A stretch of DNA of 64,000 nt from Dichetophora obliterata (lineage: Eukaryota; Arthropoda; Insecta; Diptera; Sciomyzidae), in assembly GCA_963920525.1 (NCBI GenBank), contig OY986440.1, positions 14,023,725 to 14,087,724 on the forward strand. Reading direction: 5' to 3'. The notes beneath the pieces are model-generated. The model had not been told where the DNA came from, made no database searches, and saw only the letters and a program-made list of their open reading frames with translations. Below are positions 1 through 11,640 of the stretch, in pieces. Every line of letters starts with the position of its first letter. Within the stretch, counting starts at the first letter, position 1. The position numbers and the translations under genes were made by a program.

Positions 1-1969
1 TAACTTTCAACTTTTGTATTTATCCTTTATAGAAATTTGACGAAGCAAGTCCGGCTTTGTTTTAAGGTATTTGTAGAAATCAACGCATTCATACTTCAAG
101 TTACATTTTACGATCATAATCGCCTTCAACGTTTCCACATCCAATCGAGTTTTGTCTGATGTCCATGTTTTGTTTACCGCAGCAAAGATTCGCTCGACCG
201 ATGCTGAAGTGGCTGGCAAGCATAGAATGTATTCAACGATCGTAGCCATTTCTTTGTATTCACAATCAACGTTTTCGAAATGAGTAAATATTTCGACCCA
301 ACGATTCACAATCGTACAGTACGTACAGTATTTTTTAACATATCGGAATTGCGAGTGCAAATTTGCGGCATTTTCGTTGGCATTGCTCAGATTGTTTTCG
401 CTCAACTTGTTCATAACCTCTTATACATCACTCCATTTTGGTGTTTCTTTCAATGATGCCCTCGCAAAAAGTTTCAGCGGCTGAAATGGTGCTGCACAAA
501 GGAGGAAATAGGAGAGTGCAGAGTCTGCAAATTAGTAGAAAAAATTAGTATCAAATCATTGAAGAGCTGTACAAAAGCAGGCAAAATATTACCGAAAAAT
601 TCGTTGCAGATAGCAACCATCTCTTCTGAATTGTATCCATCGTCAATAAGTTTTTTTTTCTCAGCTGCTGTTGCTGGTGACAAAAAATCATCTTCTTTCC
701 GCATTTTCAGTGTTCCTTCAAGGTCATTCAAAGATTGTGCCACTTCAATTGCCGTGACATCATCACCTTCAATCTTTGGCACGTATTTAACGAACAACTC
801 AGCCTAAAAAAATAGAGGAAAATATTAAGTTAAGTGAAGTTGTCAGAATTACATACTAAAAAAGTTTTTTACCTGTTCTTGCACGAACATCAACCAAAAT
901 TTCGATGATTCGTTTCTCAAAAACTCCTTCAGCTGCTTTTCTCCTCTTTCATGTGCAAGGAAATACGATTGGAGAGCATCATAGAGTTCCAAAATACGTT
1001 TGATAGTTGGTGCAAGAGCCAAGAATCGTGTTTTTGCATATCCGAGCAATTTGTCATATTCCACATCTGCATCTTGACAAAATTCCTTCAGTGCCGTCAC
1101 GCGTACAGTATTACGGTAAAAATGGGAATATATTTTAACAACAACCCATTCTACGTCGAATGGTATCTCGTCACATGCAAATTTTAATGCGTTGTGTGTA
1201 ATGTGAGCGACACAGCCGAGCCAATCAAATGCGGGAGCCACTGCTTTAATCGGTAAAAAACATTATTCTGGCCGCCACGAGTGTCTCCACCAAAATTAAC
1301 TTTTGCATTGTTGCCGCAGAAGCAAACGATTTTCAACTTCAGATCGAATTTACTGGCGGCCGATTCTATGAGCTCGGATATAATAGTAGAAGCTTCACCA
1401 GCTTCTTCGGTTATATTCAAAACTCTAACACGTACACCGACAGTCGGAATGAAATATCGAACGAGCACGGGAAAAAGTTTAATATTTCCATGGTTCGATG
1501 CATCAGTGTAGATTGATACAAAACTACATTCTTTCAAATCTTGTTCAAGCAATTTTTGGGCGTGCGATGCGAAAACATTGACGACTATTGATTGACATTT
1601 CTTCTGAGAACACGAAAACTTTTTGATATGAAAACACGATTTAAATATTTTCGTGGCACAATCCGACGACTTGAAACTGTGATTGGAATTTACCACATGA
1701 TAGGCCCACACTCCTTCCATTGCCGCTATATGTGCATCCAAATCCGACGTAAAATGTGATTTTATGGACGTGCTGGCAGAAGCAGCATTTAAAGCATGTC
1801 TATGTTTTTTTGCCGTAACATGTCGCGCGTTACCACCAGATGCAATTGAAAATGTACTTCTACACACTCTGCAAAAAACATCACTTTCACTTTTTGCTGC
1901 TTTTTCGAGAAAGGAATACTTTTCACGAAGTTTTTCGGTCAATATATTTTTAGCTTTTGTTTTCGACAT
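1..1969 (-). pseudogene. Decayed hAT-superfamily transposase, continues past the left edge
   Basis: A hAT transposase catalyses cut-and-paste transposition in the nucleus. The reading starts at the ATG at 1969 and begins with a short Cys/His finger region (FCRVCRSTF, then HVTAKKH), which fits a BED-type DNA-binding domain. The C-terminal end at about 7-414 carries the hAT dimerisation signature (LPATSASVERIF). The gene is broken: the frame changes near 1245, there is another shift near 470, and an in-frame TAA lies near 420. A 69-bp intron at 804-872 with GT-AG ends joins two blocks. The C-terminus stops just inside the window, so the left terminal repeat and target duplication are off the edge. 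Calling the superfamily hAT is fairly safe; the family within it is not known to me. Confidence 0.8.
804..872 (-). other. Small spliceosomal intron inside the hAT transposase gene
   Basis: On the minus strand the coding block ending ...VQEQ is followed by GTAAAAAAC and the next block starts after TTTTTTTAG. Removing 69 bp joins VQEQ to AELFVKYVPK in one frame. Without splicing, the upstream block runs into a stop within a few codons. The size fits small fly introns. Confidence 0.65.
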
Positions 1970-2219
1970 TTTTTATTCTTCTAAATTAGTAATCGAGAGC
2001 AAACTCCAAGTGACGCGCGTTGAATATGAAAGAATAATGACAAGGCAACAATTAAAAGGGAAAGAAAGAGACAGCTATATATGATATGTTGCTATGTACG
2101 CTTCGATTTTCGCCGTTTACATGTGTCAATATTCGCAACGTTTGAATTCGCTTTGACTGTGTTGCCATTGTTGTGTCTGATATTTTGAATTTAAGTTGAA
2201 TTTCGGAGCGTTAAAAAAA

Positions 2220-2345
2220 TTAAAATTTCATTTTTTTCTCCGGCGAAAAAACAGTATAGTAAAATACAGTATTTTGGGGAAAAATGCAGTATGCAGTATT
2301 TGGATTGAAATTACAGTATAATACTGCGAAATACAGTATAGATAC
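2220..2345. repeat. Cluster of ACAGTAT/GCAGTAT heptamers
   Basis: About eight copies of the heptamer, in both orientations, fall in 126 bp just outside the 5' end of the hAT transposase gene. Such clusters near element ends often act as transposase-binding subterminal repeats in hAT elements; that role here is inference. No clear terminal repeat or target duplication could be tested because the other end lies outside the window. Confidence 0.45.
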
Positions 2346-2489
2346 GAGCATTACCAATTCACAATGCTTTTGATCGATTATTGTGATCTGCTGCATCATA
2401 GCAGCATTCACAATAGAAAATGTATTATAGCTAATGCACAATTCTTTTAATAAATTGATGTCATCTACTGCAACATAACACAACACAAA

Positions 2490-2562
2490 TGGTTTTGGAG
2501 TAGTGGTTATTGTGTAGAATTCTTGAACGAAACGGTGTGAGTTCGATTCTCACGCTTACAAA
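2490..2562 (+). repeat. tRNA-like sequence (SINE head or tRNA pseudogene)
   Basis: It contains an A-box-like TGGAGTAGTGG and, about 45 bp on, a T-arm GTGAG-TTCGATT-CTCAC with a perfect 5-bp stem and a B box. The acceptor stem is not convincing. An A-rich segment follows (2660-2760) and includes a piece repeated at about 26808-26862, so a tRNA-derived SINE is more likely than a working tRNA gene. Confidence 0.5.
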
Positions 2563-4047
2563 GAAATATTTTTAATTTTATATCCTCTTTTTGTAATAGA
2601 CGCAAGTAAAAAACAACAACAGTTCTAAAAAAAGGTGTACGGAAATAGTGTCGTTTGTGAGATTTCACTCAAGAAAATCACAAAACGAGGAGGCGTAAAA
2701 AGCTTCGCTTCAATAATAAAAAAAAAAACAAAAAAATAAAAATATACAGATTTTATTTCGAATTACATTCGGAGTTGAAGAAAAAGCGGTGGTACCGCGA
2801 CCGCACCACTTTTTTTTTCTTTTGTATACGGAAACATAAAGCAAACATATTTTCCAGTAACAAAGACTTAGCAAAACACTGATACTAACATTTTTTTAAG
2901 TGGCACACAACCCTTTTGCTTCAGTTAAAAATTCTCGTGCTGGTTGCCAAAATTTATACTAGCGCCTTCTAGCTACATGAACTTTTGACAATCATACTCA
3001 CCTCACTGATGTCAAAAATGCTCATTGCGAATGTCAAAAATTCATCATCCGAGTGAAAAGTTTCCTAATTGCACGCAGCCAAACTATGTATGCAATACCT
3101 AATTATAATCGTTTCCCAACTTAAATCAACACTTGATGCTGAAGCTGAATGTGAAGTTGCAATAATGTGCTTAATAACTGTCGTAAATTATATTCCGTAA
3201 GCACACTTGACAATAATCAGCAACTGTGTATAGTACGTGTATTGTTGATGGTGGATGAAACTATTGTTGATAATCGCTTGACAGCAAACCATGAAATAAT
3301 GAAATGTCATGATGATTTAAGTCAAATACTCGTAGCTGACAAACCGTTCCTTGGACAAACAGAGAGCGACAACTCAGTAGCATCGATAGGTGGCAACTTT
3401 ATTTGTTTTACTTTGTTCTGTTTGCTTTAGCTCTGGATTGGCATATTTTTCATATGTTCAGCAGTAAAAAAAAATAAAATACCCCCCTAAAAATCTGGCC
3501 CTGTTTTGTAGAGTTTTATTCTTATTTTACACTTTAAACTTTCTATTTGTGACAAGTGCGTACTTCAGTTTTCGATTGCAATTTTGCAACAACAACAGCG
3601 ACAAAAATTTCAATAAAGCGCCCTCTATTGTCGCTGGGCATTGTATAAAGTGGTTCTTATCGAACAAAAGGGTCACACAATTGGTTCAGGTTGTGTTTTT
3701 TTTTTTTTTATAAGTGCTCGATGGCACTTGACTTAGATTTGTTTTGAAACTATTGACAACATACAACACAACAAGACTCCAGAAAATTTTCATTCTTTGA
3801 AATGGTACTTCATTTTAATAATCTAGACGTTTTATTTGGTGTATTCACTGTGCTTTACCACAGAAAATGGATGCACAGAGAATGAAATGAGAAAATTTTA
3901 TTTTCAAAAATAAACAGAATTTTATTTATTAGTTAACTCGTTTAAATTTAACATTTTTGTAACTCGATTAAATAGATTTTTCAATATTGACTAATGTGAA
4001 TATCTATGTATGAGTCGTTACTTATCAAAGTGGCCTAAGTCCATTGG
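2563..4047. other. No gene seen; AT-rich intron DNA
   Basis: No supported coding sequence. The part at 2737-2796 (AATTACATTCGGAGTTGAAG) recurs with changes at 26808-26862. There are oligo-A and oligo-T runs and short open frames without recognisable similarity. Confidence 0.6.
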
Positions 4048-4055
4048 TCCACATT
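4048..4055. other. 8-bp target site duplication, left copy (TCCACATT)
   Basis: The same octamer follows the right end of the element at 7280-7287. An 8-bp duplication fits hAT insertion. Confidence 0.75.
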
Positions 4056-5403
4056 CAGGCCTGTAGCCATACCAAGAAGACAGAGGGGGCAGGCATGAAT
4101 CTTGGGGGGGGGGGAAATTTATTGTTTTTTCATTTAAATAAAAAAAGACAATTTCTTAACAAGTGAAATGAATACATTACACATATTTATTAAAAAACAG
4201 TTAATTTTATAATATTTACATGCATATGTAGATCTTTTTATACATGAGATTAATACATAAAAAATAATACAAAAATTAATTCAGGACTTTGTAATAAAAT
4301 GAAGGTAAAAATACAAGATTTATTTAATGTGGCTAGAAATATAAGAAAGAGTAGCGAAATGGGCTAACATATGTATAATATCGCATTCTTTTCTGGAAAA
4401 AATTCTAAATTTTTTTTGACCTCTTCAAGAGTCCTGCATTTTTTCCGTTCTTTTCTAAAAAAAATATTGACCTCAAAATAAATCGTGTTCTTTTCTCGAA
4501 AATTCTGACCGCAAAAGTATAACAAAAGCAGAATTTTCTGACATGTTAAATTCGGCGGTTCTGCATTCTGCTCTCTAGTAATACTAACATAAAAACAAAA
4601 AAAAAATAATTTTGACAGTAATATTATATGCTAAGACAATTGTGAGAAGCAAAATGTTCAAATTTTGAAAATTTTTTTAAATTGAATCCAAAGCAATTTT
4701 GATTAAAGTGGCTACTTTTAAAAAAATTTAACAGCTCGATGAGTATTTCCTTAAAATTCAATGCTGTACCGCACTATACATAACCTCAATCGTAAATAAA
4801 TCGGAATTCAAAACAACAGTGCAGCCAATATCAAATGAAAAAAAATGTTGCATTTTTTCCGTTCTTTTCTCAGCTCAAAAGAAGTCAACATTCTGTAAAT
4901 TAAGGCCAGAATCTAAAAAATTCTGCATTCTGTGAGGTCAGACTTTTTTTAGTAAAGACTGCGCTTTAAGACATTTTTTAAGTAAAACAAATAAAAAATT
5001 GAATTAACCCGCATCCGTCGTTTGCATCAAATTGATGCAAATTTTTTATTCAGATTTATTTATTAAGAACAAATATGCATGTTTTGATTTAAATCTTTTG
5101 CTTGTTTAAATTTTTGCTAGAATAAAGATTTGCAGTTTTTCCTTATTTTAAAATTGAGAAACATTCATCATGCATAAAAAAAATTTGAAATAAAAACATA
5201 TCAATGAACTATATATTATTTTTGCATCTGGATCAAATTGGTGCACAACGTGCTTTTTATTTCTAGAGAGTTCCTATGGATGCGGAATAAAAAATTATTA
5301 AAATTCGAGTCTTATTTTTTGGTAGCAAATGTTGGCGACCCAGTAGAAATTTGAAAAATTGTAACAATTTATCTGAAATGTTTTGTTAAACAAATTGCAT
5401 ATA

Positions 5404-7078
5404 CAGTGGCTCACAGCTTATTTTATGCAGTGCATGCTTTCAATTTTAGGGCTTTATAACAACTAAACTAACAGGAATTGACAAAAATAATATAATATCA
5501 TTTAAAAGAACAAGATGTTTAGTTTACTAAATTAACTTAATTTATTGTAAAAATATATATTAAGTTGGCTTAAAATTAAGAAACCAGAAAATATTGCTTA
5601 ATTTCATATCACAGCTTATTTTATGCAGTCACTTGTTATTTATAAATTTTTCGTATTAATTAATGATATTTGATATTTTTATTATTTGGTATGATAGCCT
5701 TTGTTGTCCACAACAGATCTAAGGTGGTTGGGCATTAATGCGACCAGTTTTTGAGTGATAGGTGGCGAAATATTTGCCCACTTCGTTTTCAATATCTCTT
5801 TCAGGTGGTTTTTGTTTGAAATTTGATGTTTCCGTATGTTATTTTCCAATAAAGACCACACATTTTCAATAACATCAAGGTCTGGCGACTGTGCTGGCGG
5901 CGTCATCAATTGTGGGCAGTTGTATATTAGCCTGGTTTGCACAATACTAGCTTTGTGCTTTTGATCGTCATCCTGGTAAAATCGGAAATTCAATTTTTTA
6001 CCCAGAACCTTTGCACTCTGCAACAAACTGTTCTTCAGGTTCTGTAGGTACTTAAATTTGTCCATTGTTGTTTCAATAAACGGCAACTTCCCAGTACCAG
6101 CAGCGGACATTCAGGCCCAAACCATGACGCTGCCACCGCTATGTTTCACGGTTTGTTTTAAGTTTTTTTTTTTGTTGACCTCGGTATTCGGTTTTCGCCA
6201 CATATAGCCCATACCATCTGAACCGAATAAATTGATCTTCGATTTATCTGCAAAAATAACTAAATTCCAGTACTCTGGGGACTTGGACATATGTTCTTTG
6301 TTGTAGTTGAGTCTGCATAATCTGTTTTTGGGGCTAATGAACGGCTTGTTTCGTATTACAGAACTCGGCCATGAAAGTTCTTTTTACGCAAGACACGTCG
6401 AATAGTTTCAGCACTACACTGTTTGCTCATGTCAGTTTGAACTTCAAAGGCCATTTTCGGAGCTGAGAGTCTCGGGTTAGCCTTTATCTTCCATACAATA
6501 TGCCGCTCGTCGGTTGCATTAAAAATTTTGTTTGGTGCTTCTTTGCTCTTATTGTGCAATCGATTCTTATGGACGAAGCGCTCGATGATCTTTTGCACTA
6601 TAGAGGAATTGATATTAACCATTTCAGCCATTTTTCGCTGCGAGCTGCTATTTTTAAAATAGTTTCTAACCAATTCTCATTGTTGAAGCGCTGTGCGCGC
6701 TCCTATTTTAAATAATCATAGAAGCAGACACTTGAAGCAAAAAAATCAGACTAAAAAGCTAACACAAAGCAATTATAGAAACAGAACGAAGGATTAGCTA
6801 ACGAAAGTACCGTTAGACAGCGCAGCATTAGATTACCGTAGCAGAGAGAAGTGACTGCATAAAATAAGCTGTGAGATGAAATTTATCAGTATTAAATGTT
6901 CTCTTATTTTTTAAACAACTAAATTTATGTATTCACAATTAACGAAAAACCTTTATTTAACAAGACTTTTTGCTCTTTTAAATGACACCATATTATCTTT
7001 TGTATTCCTGTTAGTTTTGTTTTTATAAAGCCTTAAAGTTTAAAGTATGCACTGCATAAAATAAGCTGTGAGCCACTG
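5404..7078 (-). mobile_element. Tc1-like DNA transposon with IR/DR ends, nested in the hAT-type element
   Basis: The ends start CAGTGGCTCACAGC and finish GCTGTGAGCCACTG, each next to TA (5402-5403 and 7079-7080), as expected for Tc1/mariner. The inverted repeats are about 230 bp long. Each carries the site CACAGCTTATTTTATGCAG twice, at the outer end (5411 and 7049 regions) and at the inner end (5608-5631 and 6851-6874). This double-site arrangement is the IR/DR structure known from Minos, Paris and Sleeping Beauty type elements. The inner region holds a broken transposase gene on the minus strand. Confidence 0.85.
5682..6673 (-). pseudogene. Tc1-like DD34E transposase, broken
   Basis: The N-terminal block (6356-6673) has the helix-turn-helix pattern of Tc1 transposases (SSSQRKMAEMV...IVQKIIERF) and then ATDERHIVWKIKANPR. 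The C-terminal block (5682-6110) has the second catalytic Asp in YQDDDQKHKAS and the Glu in SPDLDVIENVW; 34 residues separate them, giving DD34E. The middle (about 6110-6356), which should hold the first Asp, is frameshifted. The IR/DR ends of the enclosing element match this gene. It is not active as it stands. Confidence 0.8.
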
Positions 7079-7279
7079 TACATGTTCAAGTCATGAATAA
7101 GGTGAATGTGTATATTTTTTGTTATTTTAAACTAAACTAATTTTAAAGCAATAAACAAATACATCTACAAAATGCATATTAATTATTCATTTAAAGTTTT
7201 TCACTGTCTGATTTGGCCAGGGGCAAACGGTTTTAGTAGGGGGAATTGCCCCCCTTTCCCCACCCTGGCTACAGGCCTG

Positions 7280-8556
7280 TCCACATTTTTCGCTTTTTTT
7301 GCTCAACGGACAGAGGTTTGAAAAATAAATATTCAAAATAAGGCAATTATCGTTATTGTCCTTTATTTGGTAAAAAAGCATGCTTCAAAACTCCCCACTA
7401 TCCCTATAATAAAATATATTATGTGTAAGTTGTTTAATAGACAAAAAATTTTTAACAGTTAGAATATAACAATTTCCAGATGAGAATATTTTCTTGTTTC
7501 ATACTTTTTAGATCGTGTTTTTTAGTAGTTGGGTTTAAGTTTTTCAACTAGTTTTTTTATATGTTTTCATACAAATCGTTCGTAACGCCACTTTGGAAAT
7601 GCCCTTATACTATAAATTACTATTTACTTCTTATTACTTATTATCTTATTACTATAAATTTTTTTTTCATTCGGTATACATAAATATATTAATTTCTCCA
7701 TGAATATAAAACCTTTAAAGCCGCAGCGTTTATTTTATAAAAGTCTGATTATATAAGCGCCGACTTTAAAGGTTTTTATTCATGGTGAAATTAATATATT
7801 TATGATAATAAGCAAAAATAGAAAAAAAAATTATAATATTAAGATTTCCAATTTAATAATACATGCAAGTAAATTAACAAATTTGACCAAGAATTAATGT
7901 GAAAAGTAATTTAAAATTAGTTTTTACTTTGTAGTGGTTTAGAAGTTGGTTTTTTTTGTTAAAAGTTTTTATTTCTTCCTTTTTAGAAATTATGATAACA
8001 ACTTTTTCCATTCTTGTAACGAATTTTCGTACCCTTGTGGCAATATTAACTGAGAAACAGTATTTTTCTTATATTGCTACGCCCTTTTGTCCAACGACGG
8101 CTACTTTCTTGACCGCACATTTTCATGATTATGCCTACCCCAGTACCTAATTGCAGTACCCTAGTGTCAATATTATTCGAATTACAGCGCTTCTCTAATA
8201 TTGCCACGCCTTTTATCGAATAATGCCCACTTTTTTGAACATAACATTTAATAATTGTGCCTCTTCAATTCAATTCAATTTTTCTTATATTGCCACGCCC
8301 CTGTTTTGAATACAGTCCACGTCTAAAAAGACGGGCACCTCCGCGTCTGATGTCTCTTTCTGTTGATAAAAAATTGTGGCAATCGGGCAATTACTGTAGG
8401 AGTTTTCGATGCACATGCATTTAAAAAAAAACCAACCAACTTGAGAACCTCCTCCTTTTTGAAGTCGGTTAAAAATAAGCTTTTATTTAAAAAAGTGAAC
8501 TTAAAAGAAAAAAAGTAATTTAAGTCACAAAAATCTATATTTTCATACCATTGACT
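7280..8556. other. No gene seen; AT-rich DNA with a hairpin and diffuse repeats
   Basis: It begins with the octamer duplication TCCACATT (7280-7287). A strong hairpin occupies 7679-7804. From about 8015 to 8310 a motif like ATATTGCCACGCC recurs three times at irregular spacing, which resembles the Helitron-like pieces elsewhere in the window. No coding signal. Confidence 0.5.
7679..7804. repeat. Hairpin (inverted repeat), about 49-bp arms
   Basis: The left arm 7679-7728 (CATAAATATATTAATTTC ... AAACCTTTAAAGCCG) is matched by the right arm 7756-7804 with few mismatches and a loop of about 27 bp. It could be a tiny MITE; no clear target duplication was found. Confidence 0.6.
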
Positions 8557-9284
8557 ATCTATAGCAGGCGTGGCCAATAAGTCGAAAGCAAAGGCTAAAG
8601 TTGAACAATTTGCTTTCACTTAAATTAATATTTGAAAATCTTAATTCGATAATTTATTCTTATGCTAGGCATACACTTTACAAATTTTTTTCGTACAACC
8701 AAGAGACACAAACGAGCCCATAAACTTTGCAAGCTCGTGCACAACCTCTTCAAATTGTGCACTTGCATTTACTTTCAATTTTAGTTTTTTTTTATTTAAT
8801 TTTATTTTATTTTATTTAGAAGCAGGTATGTTAGTTATTAATTAACTAGTACAAAAGCCTGTCCTACAACAGGTCCTCCGCACACTTCCTTTTTGGAGAA
8901 ATTTGCCGGAAGCTCTTTTTTATCTTTTTAAAGCTTTATTTTCTTATTCAATTGATTTTTTAAAAATAAAAATGTACCTCTTTAAATAAAACTTTACGTA
9001 TTGAAGAAGTGTTGAAAAATTAGTTCAAGTGCAAAAGTGCAAAAAGTCGAGTTTGGAAAAAATCATATTCATACACAACTTAACAAACTGGATTTGCAAC
9101 CATCATATACGTAGCCACTCAGGTGTCGTTTCGCGGCTGATACAATTATATTTTTTAGTACAATCGAATCAAAAGAATTTATTAAATTCATAATAACTGT
9201 AAGATGAAAAAAAAGAGGTAGTTAGATCAAAAACGTACTATTGTAAAAACGCAATATTGTCACTGATAAGTATTAAACACATTT

Positions 9285-9495
9285 TCTGTGCATACTTTCA
9301 GGCTGAACATTTTTGAGAACAGTATGTATTGTAAAAGTACTTTAATGTCAAAAAATAATTACAGTTTGAGAAATACTGTGTGCGGAGCAGCATGCTTGCC
9401 TTTTATATATTAAGATGTGCATACTTTCAGGCTGAACAGTTTGAAAGATATTGGTCATGGAGCAGCGTGCTTGCCTTTTATATATTAAGATGTTT
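9285..9495 (+). repeat. Tandem duplication of a roughly 75-130 bp block
   Basis: GTGCATACTTTCAGGCTGAACA occurs near 9288 and 9415 with small changes, and GCTTGCCTTTTATATATTAA near 9393 and 9467. The spacing between the shared parts is uneven, so the copies differ by insertion or deletion. Non-coding. Confidence 0.6.
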
Positions 9496-9886
9496 TAAAT
9501 TTTATTCATACAGCTAGGAATCTCATGCAAATGCATGTTTTAAATGGGCATCTTCAAATGGAAATAGTTAGTTATCTTTACGAATCATGAAGTTTCCTTT
9601 AAAATGGCATTCAGTCTTTAGTACAAATTTTTGCATTTTTTGCAATGGCATGGTCTTGTATATTTTACAAAAGATGACTGTTTTTGCATATTTATTGCGT
9701 ATTTTTGTATATTTTACAATAAATGCATGTGGTTTTTTGCATATTTCTGCTTTTTTGATTTGCAACCATTTAAATTTAGTGCGACATATTATGGGGAAAG
9801 ATAACTTATAACTATAACTTGTATTTTTTGTAATTTTTATTGTCGTATTTGTATTTGTAATTATTTAGTTAAGAATGTTGACATTT

Positions 9887-10042
9887 AAGACTTACTGTAT
9901 TATTCTGTATCACGAAGAAGCACACCAACGATGAGAACGACACGAGAAGCAATACTTTCTACCATGCAAAATTGTATTGCCTCTCGTGTCTTACTTATCG
10001 TTAGTGTGCTTATTCGTGATACAGAATAAAGCAGTTAGTCTT
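9887..10042. repeat. Long hairpin, 69-bp arms and 18-bp loop
   Basis: The arm 9887-9955 pairs with 9974-10042 with fewer than about ten mismatches; shared parts include TTCTGTATCACGA and AGCACAC. The loop is 9956-9973. It could be a minimal MITE inside the hAT element, or a transcribed hairpin that feeds small-RNA pathways. No protein-coding signal. Confidence 0.65.
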
Positions 10043-10389
10043 TTATGCTTGGTTTTCACTATGTCATTTTTATGACGACACAAAATTTTATCACCTGAAA
10101 TATTACCTTAATAAAACTCTAGAACTCTAGATTTTATACACCAAAATGTTTGTTGAAAATAATTAAGACTCAAAACTACTGCATTCTGGGACAACATTTA
10201 AGGAAATAATCGTAATTGCAGTTTTATTTTCATGTCTCGTTTGGTAATTAGTTGTTTTAATTTTTTCGCCATAAAAGGTAATTCATGTTTACTTCATATT
10301 TATGTTATATTTGATAAATTTATTTTATGTATATGTATTTTAAAATGAATTGATTTTCTGTTTTTGCTAAATTACAGGCAATATAGAAA

Positions 10390-10925
10390 AATATTTTTAA
10401 TTAGCTTTAACCAGGCACGTTGCTGCCACACCCCTTGACCAATGCCCATAAAATGTTATAAGTGAAACTGCATGTATAAATTGAGGTCGAATACGGAATT
10501 CCGAGGCCATAAAACGATAGTTTTAGTCATAACTTTTCCTTGAAGAGAGGTGCTGGAGTAATTTTTTCTCATAAATTATTTTTGAAAAAAATACAAAAAC
10601 ATTTTGGAAAAAGCTAATTTCGCCAAATAAATCATATGGGTAGCCTTGTTGTTTTGATGACAAAAACAGTAAAAGAATTTTTGCGAAAAACTGAAAGAAT
10701 TTTCGCAAATGAATGCTTTGTCATGTGAAAGGCAGTTAGAATTAAAATTTGTACTTAATATTATTTTTACAACAAATATAACTTTTGAGTTATTTTGTAA
10801 GTAAAAAAGTCACTATTTTTTGATATTTTTTGAAAAAAGGATAAAAAATATATACACTGACCAAACGGCACAGTTGAAACTATTTTTGTAAAGTGCTTTT
10901 ATTGAAATTTAAAAAATAAAATTAG
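10390..10925 (-). mobile_element. Helitron-like (DINE/INE-1-type) fragment, minus orientation
   Basis: It is the reverse complement of 30195-30250 joined to 30915-31200. Shared marks are the segment around AACTATCGTTTTATGGCCTC, the GTTTCACT...CATTTTATGGG block and TCAATAAAAGCNCTTTACA. There is no coding sequence. No Helitron terminus is visible in this copy, so the class is assigned through its relatives at 11180 and 53117. Confidence 0.5.
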
Positions 10926-11179
10926 TGATGATTTATAATGAATTTAATAAATGTTATTGTGCTTTATAGAATAAAAAAAAATAATTATTTGTTTTCTTTA
11001 TTTGCTGTAGTATTTTTTTAATTGGAATTATTTTTGATTATATTTTAAATTATCTATGAAAAATTTGAAAAATTCTAAATTTGTTTGGCTTTATTCAGAG
11101 TCGCCCGCAGACTATAATTTGGAGAATAAGTAACCCCTGAGGGATAAAAGTTTGGCCACACCTGATCTATAGTAATTTA

Positions 11180-11640
11180 ATTAATTTTTTGATTGTTTGA
11201 CCTTTATACAGATCTAATCGGCTCAACGGATCTTGCTCAAATTTAGTATACATATTGAGTGCATCCCAGATTAAATTTTTACATACTTAGTTTTTGCCAC
11301 GCCGCCTCCAATGACTTTTTCACAAAACATCGTTACCTAAGAATGAGAAAAAAATGACATGAAAATCAAGGTTTTGACTTTCGATGCAAATATCTCCGCT
11401 GTTTATTAATATATTTCATTAAAATTTTTGTGTTCAAAAGTTCAATAAAAGCACTTTACAAAAAATAGTTTGAATTGTATCGTTAGGCTAGTGTATATAT
11501 ATTTTTTATTTTTTTCAAAAAAAGTTCAAAATATTGACTTTTCACTCAAAAAATGACTCAAGATTTGTTTTTGCTCTAAAAATAATAACAAGTAAAATTA
11601 CATTTTCGACTGCCTTTCATATGGTTTAGCATTCATTAGC
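11180..11640 (+). mobile_element. Helitron-like fragment, plus orientation
   Basis: It shares the order of blocks with 29815-30250 and 53130-53290: TCTAATCGGCTCAACGGAT, then CTCAAATTTAG, TACTTAGTTTTTGCCACGCC and TCAATAAAAGCACTTTACA. Non-coding. Together with the inverted copy at 10390-10925 it forms a spaced inverted pair across the right end of the hAT-type element. Confidence 0.5.

Larger units (their letters stand above)
4056..7279. mobile_element. hAT-type element with terminal repeats CAGGCCTGTAGCCA
   Basis: The left end reads CAGGCCTGTAGCCA and the right end TGGCTACAGGCCTG, flanked by identical octamers TCCACATT. G-rich tracts lie inside both ends. Of the 3224 bp, 1675 bp belong to a later Tc1-like insertion (5404-7078), so the element itself was about 1.55 kb. 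It shows no transposase and is non-autonomous. The ends resemble those of the element at 57210-63499 (CAGGGCCGTAGCC), so both may be mobilised by one transposase source (inference). Confidence 0.75.
8565..11164. mobile_element. hAT-type element, ends CAGGCGTGGCCAA / TTTGGCCACACCTG
   Basis: The octamer ATCTATAG stands directly before the left end (8557-8564) and directly after the right end (11165-11172). The inverted termini pair CAGGYGTGGCCAA. The 2.6-kb interior has no recognisable transposase, so it is a non-autonomous or gutted hAT. Inside it are a 69-bp-arm hairpin (9887-10042), a local tandem duplication (9285-9495) and a minus-strand Helitron-like piece (about 10390-10925). Confidence 0.8.

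Noticed and set aside
3781..3901. Short inverted repeat as a MITE
   Set aside because: Pairing is limited to about 18 AT-rich bases with gaps, and no target duplication was found.
4026..7610. CAAAGTGGC inverted pair as the ends of a larger element
   Set aside because: Only nine bases match and no duplication is present; chance is likely.
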